A stretch of DNA of 64,000 nt from the NCBI RefSeq assembly GCF_000733925.1, contig NZ_JPOO01000003.1:744001-808000 (forward strand). The letters run 5' to 3'. The position numbers were made by a program, and so were the translations under genes. Numbering within the stretch: position 1 is the stretch's first letter; each line of letters starts with the position of its first letter. Of this stretch, positions 63,401 through 64,000 are shown one piece after another. The stretch is from Arenibacter algicola (GTDB lineage Bacteria > Bacteroidota > Bacteroidia > Flavobacteriales > Flavobacteriaceae). A model generated the notes under the pieces. That model made no database searches, had not been told where the DNA came from, and was given only the letters and a program-made list of their open reading frames with translations.

Positions 63401-64000
63401 TCGGAACGCGAAATGGCCAATGCCATGTACCTGGCCGGTTTTGATGTTAAGGATGTCCATATGACCGACCTAATATCCGGAAGGGAGACCTTGGAAGATA
63501 TTCAATTTATAGGTGCAGTCGGTGGATTCTCTAACTCTGATGTATTGGGAAGTGCCAAAGGCTGGGCAGGAGCTTTTAAATACAACGAAAAGGCCAATAC
63601 GGCACTAAAGAATTTCTTTGCCAGACCCGGTACCCTTTCCATAGGCATTTGTAACGGTTGTCAGCTATTCATGGAATTGGAATTGATCAATCCCGAGCAC
63701 GCCGAACATGGAAAAATGACCTTTAATGATTCCCATAAACACGAAAGCGGATTTACTTCCGTAATTGTTCAAAAGAACAATTCCATTATGCTTTCAAGTT
63801 TGGAAGGTGCCAATTTGGGGGTTTGGATTTCCCACGGGGAAGGAAAATTTAAATTGCCCATGACCAAAGAAAATTACAACATAGTAGCCAATTACGGTTA
63901 TGAAGGTTATCCGGCAAACCCAAATGGCAGTGATTTCAATACAGCCATGTTATGTGACGCCTCTGGTCGACATCTGGTGACTATGCCCCATATAGAGCGT
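60428..64000 (+). CDS. purL: Phosphoribosylformylglycinamidine synthase, large form (partial, runs off right edge)
   Basis: About 1191 codons are visible; the large Bacteroidota/proteobacterial form is near 1200-1300, so only a short C-terminal piece is missing. It converts FGAR to FGAM in purine synthesis using glutamine and ATP. Motifs: NSEHCRHKIFNG, AETHNFPTTVEPFNGAATGAGG-type ATP loop (first part), HDHGAGGHLNCLSELVED, second-half GHDVASGGLITTLLE, and the class I glutaminase domain with its nucleophile Cys in GICNGCQLF. Start ATG 60428. Stand-alone gene. Confidence 0.97.
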   Translation, partial: MIHFFGDLSTKIFAVQTKNDLTQEDSVKLTWLFGNQPKLNAASLDAFFVGPRAAMITPWSTNATEITQNMGISGIIRIEEFTAVDEDEKGYDPMLSQKYSGLSQDIFKVDVMPAPILEIVDIDQYNEQEGLALSDEEVAYLQQVSEKIGRKLTDSEVFGFSQVNSEHCRHKIFNGTFVIDGVEKSSSLFKLIKRTSQEHPGDIVSAYKDNVAFLKGPKVVQFAPKSADKPDFYQEKPFESVISLKAETHNFPTTVEPFNGAATGAGGEIRDRLAGGKGSLPLAGTAVYMTAYSRLEENRPWEKGMPERNWLYQTPMDILIKASNGASDFGNKFGQPLIAGSVLTFEHDEANENHGTGQGRKLGYDKVIMQAGGIGYGKAEQAIKDIPKTGDKIVILGGDNYRIGMGGAAVSSADTGEFGATIELNAIQRSNPEMQKRAANAIRGMVESEHNPIVSIHDHGAGGHLNCLSELVEDTGGLIDMDKLPIGDPTLSAKETIGNESQERMGLVIGKKDVDMLHRIADRERSPMYEVGDVTGDNRFTFKSTTTGESPMDLELSDMFGSSPKTVMNDSSIKRKYKAPSYSLEHFHDYLDQVLQLEAVAAKDWLTNKVDRCVGGKVAKQQCAGPLQLPLNNCGVMALDYKGKEGIATSIGHSPISGLIDPSAGSKNSIAEALTNIVWAPLKDGLDSVSLSANWMWPCKNPGEDARLYEAVQAISDFAIELGINVPTGKDSLSMKQRYKDAEVIAPGTVIISAAGNCTDIGKVVEPVLQKNGGDIYYINLSQDSYKLGGSSFAQILNTIGDAAPTINNAKNFKTVFNTFQELILNGKILAGHDVASGGLITTLLELCFADLDLGATLDLTSIGEADTIKLLFSENAGIVFQAKDSSVEKVLANSGIEYFKIGSVSTTPTLTIKNQGMEMGLNINSLRDTWFKTSYLLDRRQTANNLAKERYNNYKNQPLAYSFPTHFDGKLPAKAKTRPKAAILREKGSNSEREMANAMYLAGFDVKDVHMTDLISGRETLEDIQFIGAVGGFSNSDVLGSAKGWAGAFKYNEKANTALKNFFARPGTLSIGICNGCQLFMELELINPEHAEHGKMTFNDSHKHESGFTSVIVQKNNSIMLSSLEGANLGVWISHGEGKFKLPMTKENYNIVANYGYEGYPANPNGSDFNTAMLCDASGRHLVTMPHIER

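Overview
The window looks like a piece of chromosome from a marine-type member of the family Flavobacteriaceae (phylum Bacteroidota). The grounds are low G+C, AT-rich leaders without clear Shine-Dalgarno sequences, several TAnnTTTG-type -7 boxes close to starts, a TonB-dependent receptor with a carboxypeptidase-regulatory domain, fused alpha/beta 2-oxoacid dehydrogenase E1, many lipoproteins, a LemA/DUF2207 pair and a type III polyketide synthase cluster. I saw no rRNA, tRNA, CRISPR array, transposase or prophage. The genus cannot be fixed from the sequence alone.

Layout. 1-2331 (minus): SPC-type P1B metal ATPase (cut by the left edge) behind a Fur-family regulator. 2594-9765: mostly housekeeping and envelope genes (hydrolase, DoxX, RluE-like, exported Pcm, DUF1080 lipoprotein, topoisomerase III, SlyD-like FKBP). 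9926-15326: serine hydrolase, cold-shock protein, lone TonB receptor; an imperfect inverted-repeat element sits on the receptor's stop codon. 15635-20411: OsmC, a cluster of three unannotated tiny genes (16484-16875), EamA exporter, DUF2207 and LemA. 20641-32648: SnoaL-like, pirin, di-heme cytochrome c lipoprotein, SF2 helicase, LpxD, VF530, DEAD-box helicase, M28 peptidase, HPF, TerC.

32649-37607 (minus) is a compact six-gene biosynthetic operon: FAD oxidoreductase, methyltransferase, type III PKS, hotdog dehydratase, ketosynthase, acyl carrier protein. Its most natural reading is a phenolic or pyrone lipid pathway with its own acyl-chain-building enzymes. 37678-39000 holds an OmpA-type lipoprotein and a lipocalin-like lipoprotein.

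39332-46241 (minus) is a regulatory and metabolic unit. Fused E1 2-oxoacid dehydrogenase, a soluble GAF-like histidine kinase and an NtrC-family sigma-54 activator lie in one run. Immediately downstream is a near-consensus sigma-54 promoter (TGGCAC-N5-TTGC) that would drive a four-cysteine mini-protein, glutamate dehydrogenase, a Rnk/GreA-like protein and an unknown protein, ending in a strong terminator. This suggests a self-contained sigma-54 circuit for amino-acid/2-oxoacid metabolism.

46362-64000 carries a 2OG-Fe(II) oxygenase, DinB, YciH/SUI1, DUF1835, nucleoside phosphorylase, a cytosolic substrate-binding-like protein, a receiver protein, Ung, an ECF sigma/anti-sigma/Spy-like operon, a Ycf48-like lipoprotein, an RsmB-type methyltransferase, a His/Tyr-rich secreted protein, an acyl-CoA dehydrogenase, a CDF transporter and PurL, which runs off the right edge.

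The two observations most likely to be new are the tandem 28-residue cationic peptide genes at 16484-16720, whose codon substitutions show they are translated, and the sigma-54 gdhA operon with its neighbouring two-component system.
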